DNA of 64,000 nt from Nostoc sp. NIES-4103 (GTDB lineage: Bacteria > Cyanobacteriota > Cyanobacteriia > Cyanobacteriales > Nostocaceae), in assembly GCF_002368335.1 (NCBI RefSeq), contig NZ_AP018288.1, positions 35,372 through 99,371 on the forward strand. The letters are read 5' to 3'. Below are positions 26,984 to 35,895 of the stretch, piece by piece; the first letter of the stretch is position 1, and the number at the start of each line of letters is the position of its first letter. The position numbers were made by a program, and so were the translations under genes. A model generated the notes under the pieces. The model was not told the DNA's origin, did no database searches, and was given only the letters and a program-made list of their open reading frames with translations.

Positions 26984-27925
26984 ATGACTGTAATTCAGTT
27001 TCAAAACTCATCTGATACACAGCGATCGCAAACAAATCTGCCACATTTAGGGCTAGTTTGTATCACTTTTTCTAAACAAGTTCGCTTTCGGACAATGACG
27101 CGCACGCGCTACTTGCAACTCTCTCATGTTGAACGTGAAAGCGGACTCAGAGAAATATATCAGCATAACTTACAGCGTTTGCATGATGCCCTTAGCTTTT
27201 GTGAAGCAAACAAAATTCGGCTGTATCGCATAACCTGCGCTTTATTTCCGTTGAGTGATATGGAAGATGAAATTGGCGCTAACATATTAGAGGAAATGCA
27301 GCCCCAATTGAGCGAAATTGGGAAAAAATCGCTAAATTTGGGTATCAGAATGGTACTGCATCCAGACCAATATGTAGTGCTGAGTTCTGACTCTCCCGGA
27401 GTGGTGAAAACAAGTATTAAAATTTTAGAACGTCACGCTCGTACACTTGACTTACTGGGCTTACCGCAATCGCCTTGGTCATTGATGAATATTCATGGCG
27501 GCAAATCTCAGCGCAGTGAACAATTAGTAAAAGTGATTGCCGAACTACCAGAAACAGTTAAAAGTCGTTTGACCTTCGAGAATGATGAATACGCTTACAG
27601 TGCTGAGGAAATTTTAGCAGTGTGTCAGCGCTCAGGAGTACCAATGGTATTTGATGCCCATCATCATATTTGCCACGAAAACTTAAATAGTTACGATCAT
27701 CCTAGTGTAGCGTCGATGTTTTACGCAGCGCGGGAAACTTGGGCAAACCCAGATTGGCAATTGGTGCATATTTCCAATGGTGAAGAAGCTTTTAATGACA
27801 GAAAACACAGCGAGTTAATCGTTGCTATGCCCGATGTGTATCACCAAGCACCGTGGATAGAAGTTGAAGCTAAAAAGAAAGAAGAAGCGATCGCGCATTT
27901 ACGATCATGGTGGTTGGAAGGGTGA
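26984..27925 (+). CDS. uvsE: UV DNA damage endonuclease UvsE/UvdE
   Basis: The enzyme nicks DNA 5' of cyclobutane dimers and 6-4 photoproducts and starts an alternative excision repair. The 313-residue TIM-barrel protein has the family blocks HLGLVCITFSKQVRFRT, YRITCALFPLSD, LGIRMVLHPDQYVVLSSD, LMNIHGGKSQR, RLTFENDEYAYSAEEIL, VPMVFDAHHHICHE, WQLVHISNGEEAFNDRKHSE and APWIEVEAKKKEEAI, which together supply the three-metal His/Glu/Asp site. The start at ATG 26984 gives a normal length. It stands alone, consistent with cyanobacterial use of UV repair in bright light. Confidence 0.93.
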   Translation: MTVIQFQNSSDTQRSQTNLPHLGLVCITFSKQVRFRTMTRTRYLQLSHVERESGLREIYQHNLQRLHDALSFCEANKIRLYRITCALFPLSDMEDEIGANILEEMQPQLSEIGKKSLNLGIRMVLHPDQYVVLSSDSPGVVKTSIKILERHARTLDLLGLPQSPWSLMNIHGGKSQRSEQLVKVIAELPETVKSRLTFENDEYAYSAEEILAVCQRSGVPMVFDAHHHICHENLNSYDHPSVASMFYAARETWANPDWQLVHISNGEEAFNDRKHSELIVAMPDVYHQAPWIEVEAKKKEEAIAHLRSWWLEG

Positions 27926-27974
27926 AGGGGAAGGGTGAAGGGGAAAAGGAACAATGAACTATATGGGTAACAAG

Positions 27975-28115
27975 CTAAAGCATATCTAAACTGCACAATT
28001 ACTTCTGAAAGTCATTGACTGATTACAGTCATCAGGAGCCAGCGCTGTGCGGGGGTTCCCCCCGTTGAGGCGACTGGCGTTCATCAACCATCAGTCATCA
28101 TAATTAGATATATTA
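27975..28115. repeat. Dispersed repeat with nested palindromic insert
   Basis: The host repeat (AGCTAAAGCATATCTAAACTGC ... CAGTCATCATAATTAGATAT) is interrupted at about 28036-28085 by a palindromic piece with GCCAGCGC...GGGGGTTCCCCCC...GCGACTGGC. Confidence 0.6.
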
Positions 28116-28159
28116 TTTGCATCACAAATGTCTTGGTGGGAAATCATTATAGATAAACT

Positions 28160-29758
28160 ATGGCGATCGCAATCGATTTTGGTACTAGCAACACAGTCAT
28201 TGCCCGATGGAATCCTGTTACCCAGCAGCCGGAAACCCTTAGCATACCTGGTTTATCAATTCAGCAAAGTCTGAATCCGCCATTGATTCCCAGCTTGGTT
28301 TATATAGAAGAAGCAACACAAGCTAAAATATTAGTGGGGCAACAAGTACGCGATCGCGGTCTTGACCTCAAGGGAGAAGCACGATTTTTTCGCAGCTTCA
28401 AACGCGGTATTGGTGCAGATATCCAAGGTTTTCTACCCGAACTAGATGGGCAAATCATCACCTTTGAACAAGTGGGACAATGGTTCCTCAAGGAAGTGAT
28501 TGCACAATTAGCACCCCAAGAAGGCGGGTTGGATTCCTTGGTGTTAACGGTACCTGTAGACAGCTTTGAAGCTTATCGTCACTGGCTGGGACAAGTTTGT
28601 CAAGACCTCAACGTTGAACAAGTGCGGATGCTGGATGAACCCACAGCCGCAGCTTTGGGTTATGGTTTGGCAGATCAAGACATGATTTTGGTAATTGACT
28701 TTGGCGGCGGTACTTTGGATTTATCCCTGGTGCAGTTGAATAAAGGCGCACAAGGAAGCACAAAGCCTGTGGGTTTTCTTTTGAAGTGGGGTAATAAATC
28801 CTTGGCAGAAAACTCCAAACAAAAGGTGAAAACTGCCCGTGTTCTGGCGAAAGCTGGGCAAAATTTGGGCGGTACTGATATTGATAATTGGTTAGTAGAT
28901 TACTTTGTCAAAACTCAAGGGTTGACGGTAAGTCCTCTGATAACTAGATTAGCTGAAAAGTTGAAAATTCAGCTATCAACTCAAAACCAAGCCAGTGAAG
29001 TTTATTTTAATGATGAGACATTTGAAAGCTATGAACTAGAACTTAACCGCGATGGCTTGGAAAATATTCTCACTGAACATGGATTTTTTGAGTTACTCGA
29101 TGAGTCCATGACAGCACTGTTGCAGCAAGCGCGACGACAAGGGGTAGAGATTGCAGATATCAATGCCGTTTTGCTAGTTGGTGGTACTGTACAATTGCCA
29201 GCAGTGCAGACATGGGTGAAGCAGTATTTTGCACCGGAAAAAATTCGTTGTGAACGTCCCTTTGAAGCGATCGCCCAAGGTGCGTTACAGTTAGCCCAAG
29301 GCGTGGAAATCAAAGATTTTCTCTACCATAGTTATGGTATCCGTTATTGGAACCGCCGCCAACAAAGCCACAGCTGGCATCCCATTATCAAAGCGGGACA
29401 ACCATATCCCATGAGTCAGCCAGTGGAATTAGTTTTAGGTGCTTCCTTGGAAAATCAACCCAGTATTGAATTAATTATGGGAGAATTGGGAGTAGAGACA
29501 GGCGGTGTTGAAGTTTATTTTGATGGCGATCGCTTGATTACTCGTCGTCTGGATAGCGGTGAAACCAGCGTTAAACCACTCAACGATAAAGATGGCGCCA
29601 GAAGTATAGCTCAATTGACACCACCGGGTTATCCTGGAAGCGATCGCATTAAAATTCTGTTTCAAGTTGATGAACAGCGGTTTTTGCGAATCACCGTTGA
29701 GGACTTGTTGACTAATGACACGCTGTTGGAAAATCAACTCGTAGCACAGTTGAGTTAG
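28160..29758 (+). CDS. Hsp70-family protein (DnaK-like ATPase)
   Basis: The 532-residue protein has an actin-like ATPase domain: phosphate-1 AIDFGTSNTVIARW (4-17), the connecting segment LDEPTAAALGYG, phosphate-2 LVIDFGGGTLDLSLVQL (about 177-193) and the adenosine motif AVLLVGGTVQLPAVQ (about 336-350). The C-terminal part (about 385-532) is shorter and different from the DnaK substrate domain. Cyanobacteria carry several such divergent Hsp70 homologues whose clients are unknown. No DnaJ or GrpE gene is adjacent. Confidence 0.9.
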   Translation: MAIAIDFGTSNTVIARWNPVTQQPETLSIPGLSIQQSLNPPLIPSLVYIEEATQAKILVGQQVRDRGLDLKGEARFFRSFKRGIGADIQGFLPELDGQIITFEQVGQWFLKEVIAQLAPQEGGLDSLVLTVPVDSFEAYRHWLGQVCQDLNVEQVRMLDEPTAAALGYGLADQDMILVIDFGGGTLDLSLVQLNKGAQGSTKPVGFLLKWGNKSLAENSKQKVKTARVLAKAGQNLGGTDIDNWLVDYFVKTQGLTVSPLITRLAEKLKIQLSTQNQASEVYFNDETFESYELELNRDGLENILTEHGFFELLDESMTALLQQARRQGVEIADINAVLLVGGTVQLPAVQTWVKQYFAPEKIRCERPFEAIAQGALQLAQGVEIKDFLYHSYGIRYWNRRQQSHSWHPIIKAGQPYPMSQPVELVLGASLENQPSIELIMGELGVETGGVEVYFDGDRLITRRLDSGETSVKPLNDKDGARSIAQLTPPGYPGSDRIKILFQVDEQRFLRITVEDLLTNDTLLENQLVAQLS

Positions 29759-29864
29759 AGATTTAGGAATTGTATTCCATATCACGGCTGCGTGAGAAAA
29801 ATTTATATTCTCAATCAGCAATAATAATCCAATACGGTTCAGTTAAGGCTCAAACTCTTTTTTT

Positions 29865-29960
29865 AACGTAGACGCGTTCGCGAAGCGTTGCCGCAGGCTA
29901 GCGGCTTCCCAAAGGGTACTGCAAAGGGCGCGAAGGACACAAAGAGAAGGAAGAGAAAAG
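29865..29960. repeat. Dispersed palindromic element
   Basis: GTAGACGCGTTCGCGAAGCG followed by TTGCCGCAGGCTAGCGGC and TTCCCAAAGGG lies within a broken copy of the CGCAAAGG...ACACAAAGAG repeat. Its parts recur at 10880-10960, 51680-51705 and 57170-57205. No gene is seen in the surrounding 29760-30293 apart from this. Confidence 0.6.
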
Positions 29961-30293
29961 CTTAACTGAACTGTATTGAATAATAACCAATAATTTTAAT
30001 TTTTTCAGAGTAATAAAAGAGCGCTAATTTAATTTTTATTAAATGTCTTAACGAGACTTAAACCTTTTTTCGGTAACAATAAGCTTCAAACCCATGTGGG
30101 GCAAGTAAAATACAGCAAATGCTCAAAAACGACGGAAACCGAGATATATTAAGAAACTGGGCGTAACGATATCAAAGTATCTCTGTATATAAATTTGAGT
30201 TATTTTTCTAGGTATTTTTTGTCTAATTCTCATTAACTAGCTATAAGATAGCTATAATCCTGACTATGTTCTACATTAAGGATTAATTAAAAT

Positions 30294-31495
30294 ATGAAAA
30301 ATAGTAATCTCTGTATTGGCATTGTTGTTGGTACTATTAATGATGGTGCAGGTGGTATAGCTCCAGCAATTATGGGATATACTAATGTAATTGCAGAAAT
30401 GCAAATATATTCTCATTTGTTAACTATTAATTATCCAGAACTGGGAAATTTAATCTCTATTGACAGCGTAGAATTACATAGTTATTTAGCCAATTTTTTT
30501 GCACGTAAATTTGGAGGATTTAATTTAAAATTACAAAAAGAACTTTGGCAATTAGCAGCGAAAAAACTAGATTTAATTCATAGTTATGGTATTTGGCAGC
30601 TTCATAATCTTTACGCTCGCCAATCATCAATAGGTAACAATATTCCATTAATTATTTCTCCTGAAGGAATGCTTGAACCTTGGTGTCTCAGGTTTAGTGG
30701 TTTTAAAAAAAAATAGCTTGGTTAATATACGAAAGCCAAAATTTAAATAGTGCGAATATTTTGCACGCAACTTCTGAGATGGAAGCTGAATCTATTCGTA
30801 ATTTAGGATTTAAGCAACCTATTGCCTTAATTCCTCATGGTGTACATTTACCTGATTTAAATAACCTTCCTAAAAGAGAGGTTTTAACACGAGCTTTCCC
30901 GGAACTTAGAGAAAAAAGATGGTTGCTCTTTTTATCAAGAATACATCCGAAAAAAGGGTTAGATAACTTACTGTATACTTGGCATCAACTGTCTGCAAAG
31001 TTTGCTGACTGGCATTTAGTGATCGCGGGCCCCGATTTTATAGGTTATCAAATAAAATTGGAGTCATTAATAAAAGAGTTTGGTTTAGAAAAACGTGTTA
31101 CTTTTACTGGTATCCTCTCTGGTGAGAAGAAAGCAGCAGCTTTCGCTAATGCTGATCTGTTTATTTTGCCTAGCCACTCAGAAAACTTTGGCAACGTTGT
31201 ACCAGAGTCTCTAGCATACGCAGTTCCAGTTATCACTACTAAAGGTACTCCCTGGCAAGATTTAAATACCTACGAATGCGGTTGGTGGATAGAAAATCAC
31301 CAACAAACAATGGCTATAACCTTAACTGAAGGAATGCAGATGTCATTTCAGACACGTAAAGCTATGGGTATGAAAGGACGATATTTAGTTTCCACTAAAT
31401 ATTCTTGGGAGTCTGTTGGACAGGAAATGGCAAATGTGTACCGTTGGATTATAGGTGGTGGTAATCCTCCAATTTCTATAAGGGGGATAAAATGA
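30294..31495 (+). pseudogene. Family 4 glycosyltransferase split at a poly-A tract
   Basis: The first frame (30294-30716) gives 140 residues ending SGFKKK at a run of nine A. One more A would continue as KKKIAWLIYESQNLN into the second frame, which reads NILHATSEMEAESIRNLGFK and goes on to 31495. The second half has the GT4 signature: ALIPHGV, LLFLSRIHPKKGLDNLL, WHLVIAGPD, VTFTGILSGEKKAAAFANAD and the catalytic-type SHSENFGNVVPESLAYAVPVI. The gene is AT-rich. It may be a true pseudogene, a phase-variable or slippage-decoded gene, or a homopolymer sequencing error. Confidence 0.85.
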
Positions 31496-31640
31496 GCAAT
31501 CCCGCAAAAAGTTGTAGCAATGTTTGCAGACTTGGGGATTGCTTAGGAGTAGGTGTATCTGAATCTTCCCTTGGCAAATAACCCTCAAACTCTCCTTTGG
31601 GGAAGTTTTGATTATTTCCGGACTGTTTTTCTTGTGTCAT
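31476..31640 (-). CDS. Possible 54-residue small protein
   Basis: Read leftward from ATG 31640, the frame encodes MTQEKQSGNNQNFPKGEFEG, a Pro/Thr-rich middle, and a hydrophobic tail LQTLLQLFAGLLILSPL. TAGGAG lies about 11 bases upstream of the ATG. Its 3' end overlaps the 3' end of the glycosyltransferase by 20 bases on the opposite strand. The charged head and amphipathic/hydrophobic tail look protein-like, but no family is recognised. Confidence 0.45.
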   Translation of the reverse strand: MTQEKQSGNNQNFPKGEFEGYLPREDSDTPTPKQSPSLQTLLQLFAGLLILSPL

Positions 31641-31659
31641 GATAGTGTTGACTCCTATT

Positions 31660-31780
31660 GTAGGGGTTCAAAGAAGGGCGATCGCTAGACCTTGCTACGG
31701 GAGCGATCGCCTTTCTTGTACATTTGACTGTACACTATAAATGTATAGTATAAATTTATACATTACAAGCCCTGCTGCAA
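31660..31780. promoter_or_regulatory. Cluster of small palindromes
   Basis: Two GCGATCGC sites frame an inverted repeat (GGGCGATCGCTAGACC ... GGGAGCGATCGCC). They are followed by TGTACATTTGACTGTACA and ATGTATAGTATAAATTTATACAT, operator-like palindromes. The 54-residue gene starts just to the left, so these could be its control region; this is inference. Confidence 0.35.
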
Positions 31781-31810
31781 AAATTTTTTGTCCTTTGTCA
31801 GCGGCAAATT

Positions 31811-31863
31811 TTTGCCCCTCTCCAACGCAGAGAGGGGTTGGGGAGAGGTTAATCGAACTCACG
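31811..31863. mobile_element. Partial CGTGAGTTCGA-family element
   Basis: Only one end is present: CCCCTCTCC...GGGGAGAGGTTAATCGAACTCACG. It lies 30 bases left of the CTTAACTGT repeat array at 31891. Confidence 0.7.
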
Positions 31864-31890
31864 TTAATTATTAAAATTTTATAAAAATTG

Positions 31891-31924
31891 CCTTAACTGT
31901 CTTAACTGTCTTAACTGTCCTTGA
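31891..31924. repeat. CTTAACTGT nonamer array (left copy)
   Basis: Three tandem CTTAACTGT units are followed by CCTTGAA. The exact reverse complement occurs at 39700-39736, so the two arrays face each other across about 7.8 kb of accessory genes. Confidence 0.85.
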
Positions 31925-32001
31925 AAAATTAACTATGGTCGTATTAGTATACAAACGACCGCATAAAACAGGATTGTTTGCTAGCAAAAAAAAGTCTGAT
32001 T

Positions 32002-32388
32002 ATGGATAAATTAGCGTTTAAGAGAATGTTGTCAAAGGATTTTTTGCTCTGGTGTTAAACACAGCGAAGCATCTGGTGTACATGCCTATAACTTTGATTC
32101 TTCCTTGTACTTGACCCAAACTAGAGCAGCAAAAGTATACCTTAAGGCACTTTTAAAACAACCTCTCAGAGCAATTATAAATCAGGATTGCGTAGCACTA
32201 ATTTATCCATAGAAGATAAACACATATGGACAGCTGATGGTGAATCAGTTGACAGATTTTCATATGGTTTTGAACAAAGACTTACCAATGGTGTACCTAC
32301 ACCATTTAGTTTTGTAGCGTTATTCCTGGCAGATGTAAGTTGCAATATAAATGTAGAAACTGCTTTTAAAGAATCAAGTTGTTTCTAA
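32002..32388 (+). pseudogene. Possible decayed gene
   Basis: Successive frames give MDKLAFKRMLSKDFLLWC, then GVKHSEASGVHAYNFDSSLY followed by LTQTRAAKVYLKALLKQPLR, then IEDKHIWTADGESVDRFSYG followed by FEQRLTNGVPTPFSFVALFL. Each piece looks protein-like and they join with two frame changes. No family is recognised. The reading as one broken gene is a guess. Confidence 0.3.
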
Positions 32389-32473
32389 CATTTTTTATAG
32401 ACCATTACGTTATGTAGGCAAGTCAAAAAGTCAGTTACGTTACTCAAAAATTGAACAATAAAAGGAAAAACAA

Positions 32474-34039
32474 ATGACCGATAGCACAAAACGTCATCCT
32501 GTAATTTTATTTCCAGGCATAGCAGGTTCGCGATTAAAAACGAAAAACAAAAATGGAGAGGAAGCGCCACTTTGGTTTAACAAGTTCCAAATGGCATTGC
32601 TATCGACTAATTTGTCTTCAACTGATATCAGCAGCACTCAAGAAAATGATATCAGCAGCACTCAAGAAGAGGATTTGGCTGTTTCGCGAGCAATAGTTGC
32701 ATCTTACAAAACAGAAGCTGATATACAACAGGATACTAATTTTACTCCTGTAGAGGCTTGGCGAACTCATATGAAATTGCAAGCTAATGGCAAAAAACCA
32801 GAAATAGAAGGTGAAAATGACGAGATATTTAATAGAGAAGTGGAAGGATTAAAAGGAATTAAAAATGTAAGTAATCCTCGAGAAGGTTTTTTGCCAGATG
32901 AAGATATGAGATATTTTCATAATTTAGTCGAGAGGCTAAAAAAAGAGTATTCTTACACAGAAGATGAAGATCTAATAGGCCATCCCTATGATTGGCGAGT
33001 AGCTCCAGGAGGTTTGGAAGACCGATATCAAACTTTTACGAACCTCAAAACAAAAATAGAAAATTTATACAATCACGAAGATCGTCACTTAGCTGTAGTG
33101 CTAATAGCACATAGTATGGGGAATAGAGTAGTACAATATTTCCTGAAGTGGGTTGAGGCCAATGTATCAAAAGCTTGGATAGATCAATATATAGAACGAT
33201 ATATAGCAATCAGCCCACCGTGGATAGGTTCGCCACAGGCAATTTATAGGCTGTCAGATAGTGCAATAGTTCTACCTTCGGGTGGTACTCAAATAGCTTT
33301 AAAAGGGATGAAAGATGTACTTCAATCTTTTTCAAGCATTCCTTGGCTATTACCAGTAGAAGGGCAATACCAATACTTTAATACCGAAAAAAACAAAGAG
33401 GGAGAGTATATTTTTGGGTATGTTGCTAACTCTGCCAGTCGAGCTTTAGCTGATTATCAACCCATAACAGTCCAACAGACTTTAGAGAAAGCAAATGCTC
33501 AAACTACGACACTAGCTCACCAAACTAATTTTTATCAGAATGATCCTCTGATAACTGAAACTGATAAACCAATCGGGAGTGAATTAGTAAAATGCCCACC
33601 TGTTCAGAAACTAGATGTCATCTATTCAACTGGTTTTCCTACACCAGTAGGAGCATATTATCAAGAGACAAATAGTAAATTGGAAATAGCGACTACTTTG
33701 GGTTCAGATACCCCCATACCATATCTAGATAAAACTGGTTTAGTGATCAAAAAGGGAATAATACTAGAAACACCCGCTACAACGCAACAAATAGAGGTAG
33801 AGGTCGCAGATGGAGCTAAACAAGAAAACTCAGGGGATTTAGTAGTTCCATATGGGAGCTTAACTTACTTTAAGAAATGGCAGAAAGCAGAGCCAAATAG
33901 ACACATAGTAGGACATGAATTTTCAGCTCAACCTACATCAGGTGGAGTGCAATACCCAAGCGTAAACCATAATGCAATTGTGGCTCACCCAGATGCGATC
34001 ACAAAAATCATTCAGTTGCTATCTGAATCAAACGCATAA
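32474..34039 (+). CDS. LCAT/phospholipase-type alpha/beta hydrolase
   Basis: The 521-residue protein belongs to the lecithin:cholesterol acyltransferase-like family of alpha/beta hydrolases. It opens with HPVILFPGIAGSRLK (oxyanion region), has the WF and GHPYDWR blocks (about 34 and 169-175), and the nucleophile elbow LIAHSMGNRVV with Ser214. The acid and base are probably in SGDLVVPYG and VNHNAIVAHPD near the C-terminus. Such enzymes act on phospholipids or acylglycerols. There is no signal peptide. AAGGA lies eight bases before the ATG. Residues 51-66 are a perfect tandem duplication of eight residues (DISSTQEN / DISSTQEE, 24-bp units at 32624). Confidence 0.85.
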   Translation: MTDSTKRHPVILFPGIAGSRLKTKNKNGEEAPLWFNKFQMALLSTNLSSTDISSTQENDISSTQEEDLAVSRAIVASYKTEADIQQDTNFTPVEAWRTHMKLQANGKKPEIEGENDEIFNREVEGLKGIKNVSNPREGFLPDEDMRYFHNLVERLKKEYSYTEDEDLIGHPYDWRVAPGGLEDRYQTFTNLKTKIENLYNHEDRHLAVVLIAHSMGNRVVQYFLKWVEANVSKAWIDQYIERYIAISPPWIGSPQAIYRLSDSAIVLPSGGTQIALKGMKDVLQSFSSIPWLLPVEGQYQYFNTEKNKEGEYIFGYVANSASRALADYQPITVQQTLEKANAQTTTLAHQTNFYQNDPLITETDKPIGSELVKCPPVQKLDVIYSTGFPTPVGAYYQETNSKLEIATTLGSDTPIPYLDKTGLVIKKGIILETPATTQQIEVEVADGAKQENSGDLVVPYGSLTYFKKWQKAEPNRHIVGHEFSAQPTSGGVQYPSVNHNAIVAHPDAITKIIQLLSESNA

Positions 34040-34079
34040 GTTTGATGTAGCCAAGGGACTTCTATTCTCAAAAATATCC

Positions 34080-34160
34080 CAAATTGTTTTGTAGGATGGG
34101 TGTCCTCACCCGTCCTTTTTCTGAAGGGCGGGCTTTCCTGCCCACCCCACAATTGAAGAT
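34080..34160. terminator. Palindromic repeat after the hydrolase gene
   Basis: GGATGGGTGTCCTCACCCGTCC followed by TTTTT, then GGGCGGGCTTTCCTGCCC, form two adjacent hairpins in the 197-base gap between the two hydrolase genes. The first has a T-run and could terminate transcription. Confidence 0.5.
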
Positions 34161-34236
34161 AATTTATTTCTTGGAAATCCCTGACTTCATCGTGCCATGA
34201 GACTATGACAACACATTTATCTATCCAAAACGAACG

Positions 34237-35490
34237 ATGAAAAAAGCTTTATTGTGCTGCTTTGCAATAATTATAGCAATGTGGGTTGCGGTAAGTCCTG
34301 CGATCGCATCATCGCCTGACCAGCCAGGTTTACTGCCTACATTCTACGACGTACCTGCGGATAAGGTGGCTGGGCCGCCAGGTGAGATCATTAAAAAGGA
34401 AGAGATCGATGCACCTGATGGAGCAATTGCGTGGCGCGTGGTCTATCGCTCACAGAAGGCTTCTGGAGTCCCAGTTGCCGTGTCAGGCCTCATCATTGCG
34501 CCAAAATCCGCTAAAGAGGGTGACAATCTTCCCGTTGTCAGCTGGGCGCACGGTACTGTTGGCGGTGCTAGGTATTGCGCCCCGTCAAACGTTCCCAACC
34601 CAGTGAGTGATTTTGTCGGCTACCCTTCTTTCGAGAGTACCGTGCCGAATGACTATGGCATACCTGGGCTGTCAAGGTTTATCAAGGCTAGATACATTGT
34701 TGTAGCCAGTGATTACCACGGCTTGGGTGCTGGAGACAAGCACGAATACGCCGTTGGTCAAAGCCAAGCACGGAACGCCCTCGATATCGTCACAGCAGCC
34801 CGTGAACTGACACCAGCAGGCAATAAGGTAGTGCTACTGGGATGGTCACAAGGCGGTTTAGCTGCGGTGACTGCGGGCGAAAAAGCTGCGTATGCGCCTA
34901 ATCTCGATGTTGTGGGCGTAGCGGCCATGGCCCCTGCAAACCCCAAGTCCTTTTTGATTCCCGATATTGCCAAGCAATCTACCGGAGGCCCGCGCATCGG
35001 TCGCATCATTCTCCTAAATACGGCTTATGCTTGGGCATATCCCGATTTGCATCTGAGTGACGTATTCACCGACACCGGACTCAAAGCAGCCGAGGCCGCT
35101 TCTCGCCAGTGTATGCAGCAGTTGTCAATTACAGGAGACACCGCAGGAGGAGATTCGGTTTTATTTAAGGCAAACAACAATCTTGACGCATGGATAGCTA
35201 GATTGGACGAAAATGCGATCGGACAAGTTGATTCCCAGATCCCTGTGCTGGTCATGCAAGGGACTGCTGATAACATAATCCCTGCGGATTCCACAGACCT
35301 TTACGTCAGAGACGCTTGTGAACATAACACTCCGGTCTTTTACATAAAGTACGCTGGAAAAGACCATCGAGCGCTGTTGCCGGCTGCGGAGGCTGACTTT
35401 ACGAATTGGATCGCTACTCGGTTCACCGGACAATCGCCACCGTCCAATTGCCCTAACGCTGAAGTAAGATTGGACATTCCTGATAAGTAA
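34237..35490 (+). CDS. Secretory-lipase-family alpha/beta hydrolase, exported
   Basis: The 417-residue protein has a signal peptide (about 1-24, ending SPAIASS) and the secretory lipase (LIP) family pattern: PVVSWAHGTVGGARYCAPS, YIVVASDYHGLGAG, and the nucleophile elbow VVLLGWSQGGLAAV with Ser204. VLVMQGTADNIIP (acid) and KDHRALLPAAEADF (His) complete the triad. It probably hydrolyses acylglycerols or other esters outside the cytoplasm. The gene is richer in G+C than its neighbours (one 60-base line holds 35 G/C against 23 in a line of the gene before) and has few cyanobacterial codon habits, which suggests recent acquisition from another phylum. Confidence 0.85.
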   Translation: MKKALLCCFAIIIAMWVAVSPAIASSPDQPGLLPTFYDVPADKVAGPPGEIIKKEEIDAPDGAIAWRVVYRSQKASGVPVAVSGLIIAPKSAKEGDNLPVVSWAHGTVGGARYCAPSNVPNPVSDFVGYPSFESTVPNDYGIPGLSRFIKARYIVVASDYHGLGAGDKHEYAVGQSQARNALDIVTAARELTPAGNKVVLLGWSQGGLAAVTAGEKAAYAPNLDVVGVAAMAPANPKSFLIPDIAKQSTGGPRIGRIILLNTAYAWAYPDLHLSDVFTDTGLKAAEAASRQCMQQLSITGDTAGGDSVLFKANNNLDAWIARLDENAIGQVDSQIPVLVMQGTADNIIPADSTDLYVRDACEHNTPVFYIKYAGKDHRALLPAAEADFTNWIATRFTGQSPPSNCPNAEVRLDIPDK

Positions 35491-35517
35491 AGCGACTTTT
35501 CAGCTAAAGTCCAGTTA

Positions 35518-35671
35518 ACGTGAGTTCGATGAACCTCTCCCCAACCCCTCTCCGACGCGGAGAGGTGGCTCTAACATCTTCGGTAAAGAACGAAAAATCA
35601 AGCTTTTAAAGCCTCTCCCCTGAAAGGAGAGAGGAATGGAAGCGGGGTCTTTTAAATCTGTCAAACTCACG
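35518..35671. mobile_element. CGTGAGTTCGA-family element, reference copy
   Basis: The 154-bp element has ends ACGTGAGTTCGATGAACC and TGTCAAACTCACG and a perfect 8-bp flanking duplication TCCAGTTA (35510-35517 and 35672-35679). The interior has the CCTCTCCGACGCGGAGAGG stem and no gene. It lies inside a dispersed repeat that reads CAGCTAAAG on one side and TTAAATTGCATAATCAC on the other once the element is removed. Confidence 0.9.
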
Positions 35672-35708
35672 TCCAGTTAAATTGCATAATCACGCTTTTA
35701 AAGCCGTT

Positions 35709-35743
35709 GACCGATAACTGATGACAGTCATCAGTTATCGGTC
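35709..35743. repeat. Perfect 16-bp hairpin in dispersed repeat
   Basis: GACCGATAACTGATGA (35709-35724) and TCATCAGTTATCGGTC (35728-35743) pair perfectly across a three-base CAG loop. It is the conserved palindromic core of the dispersed repeat also found at about 20140, 25040 and 28010. Confidence 0.75.
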
Positions 35744-35895
35744 ATCAGTGATCACAATTAGCTTGAACTGACAGAAGCCTCTCACTTACCGCTATCGCGG
35801 TAAGTGATGAGATGAATGGCGTTTGTGTGTTGACGACAGTTCCCTGACCAATGCCGATAGGCGAGGGAAGGGAACATGGAGGAAACGAACAATTC

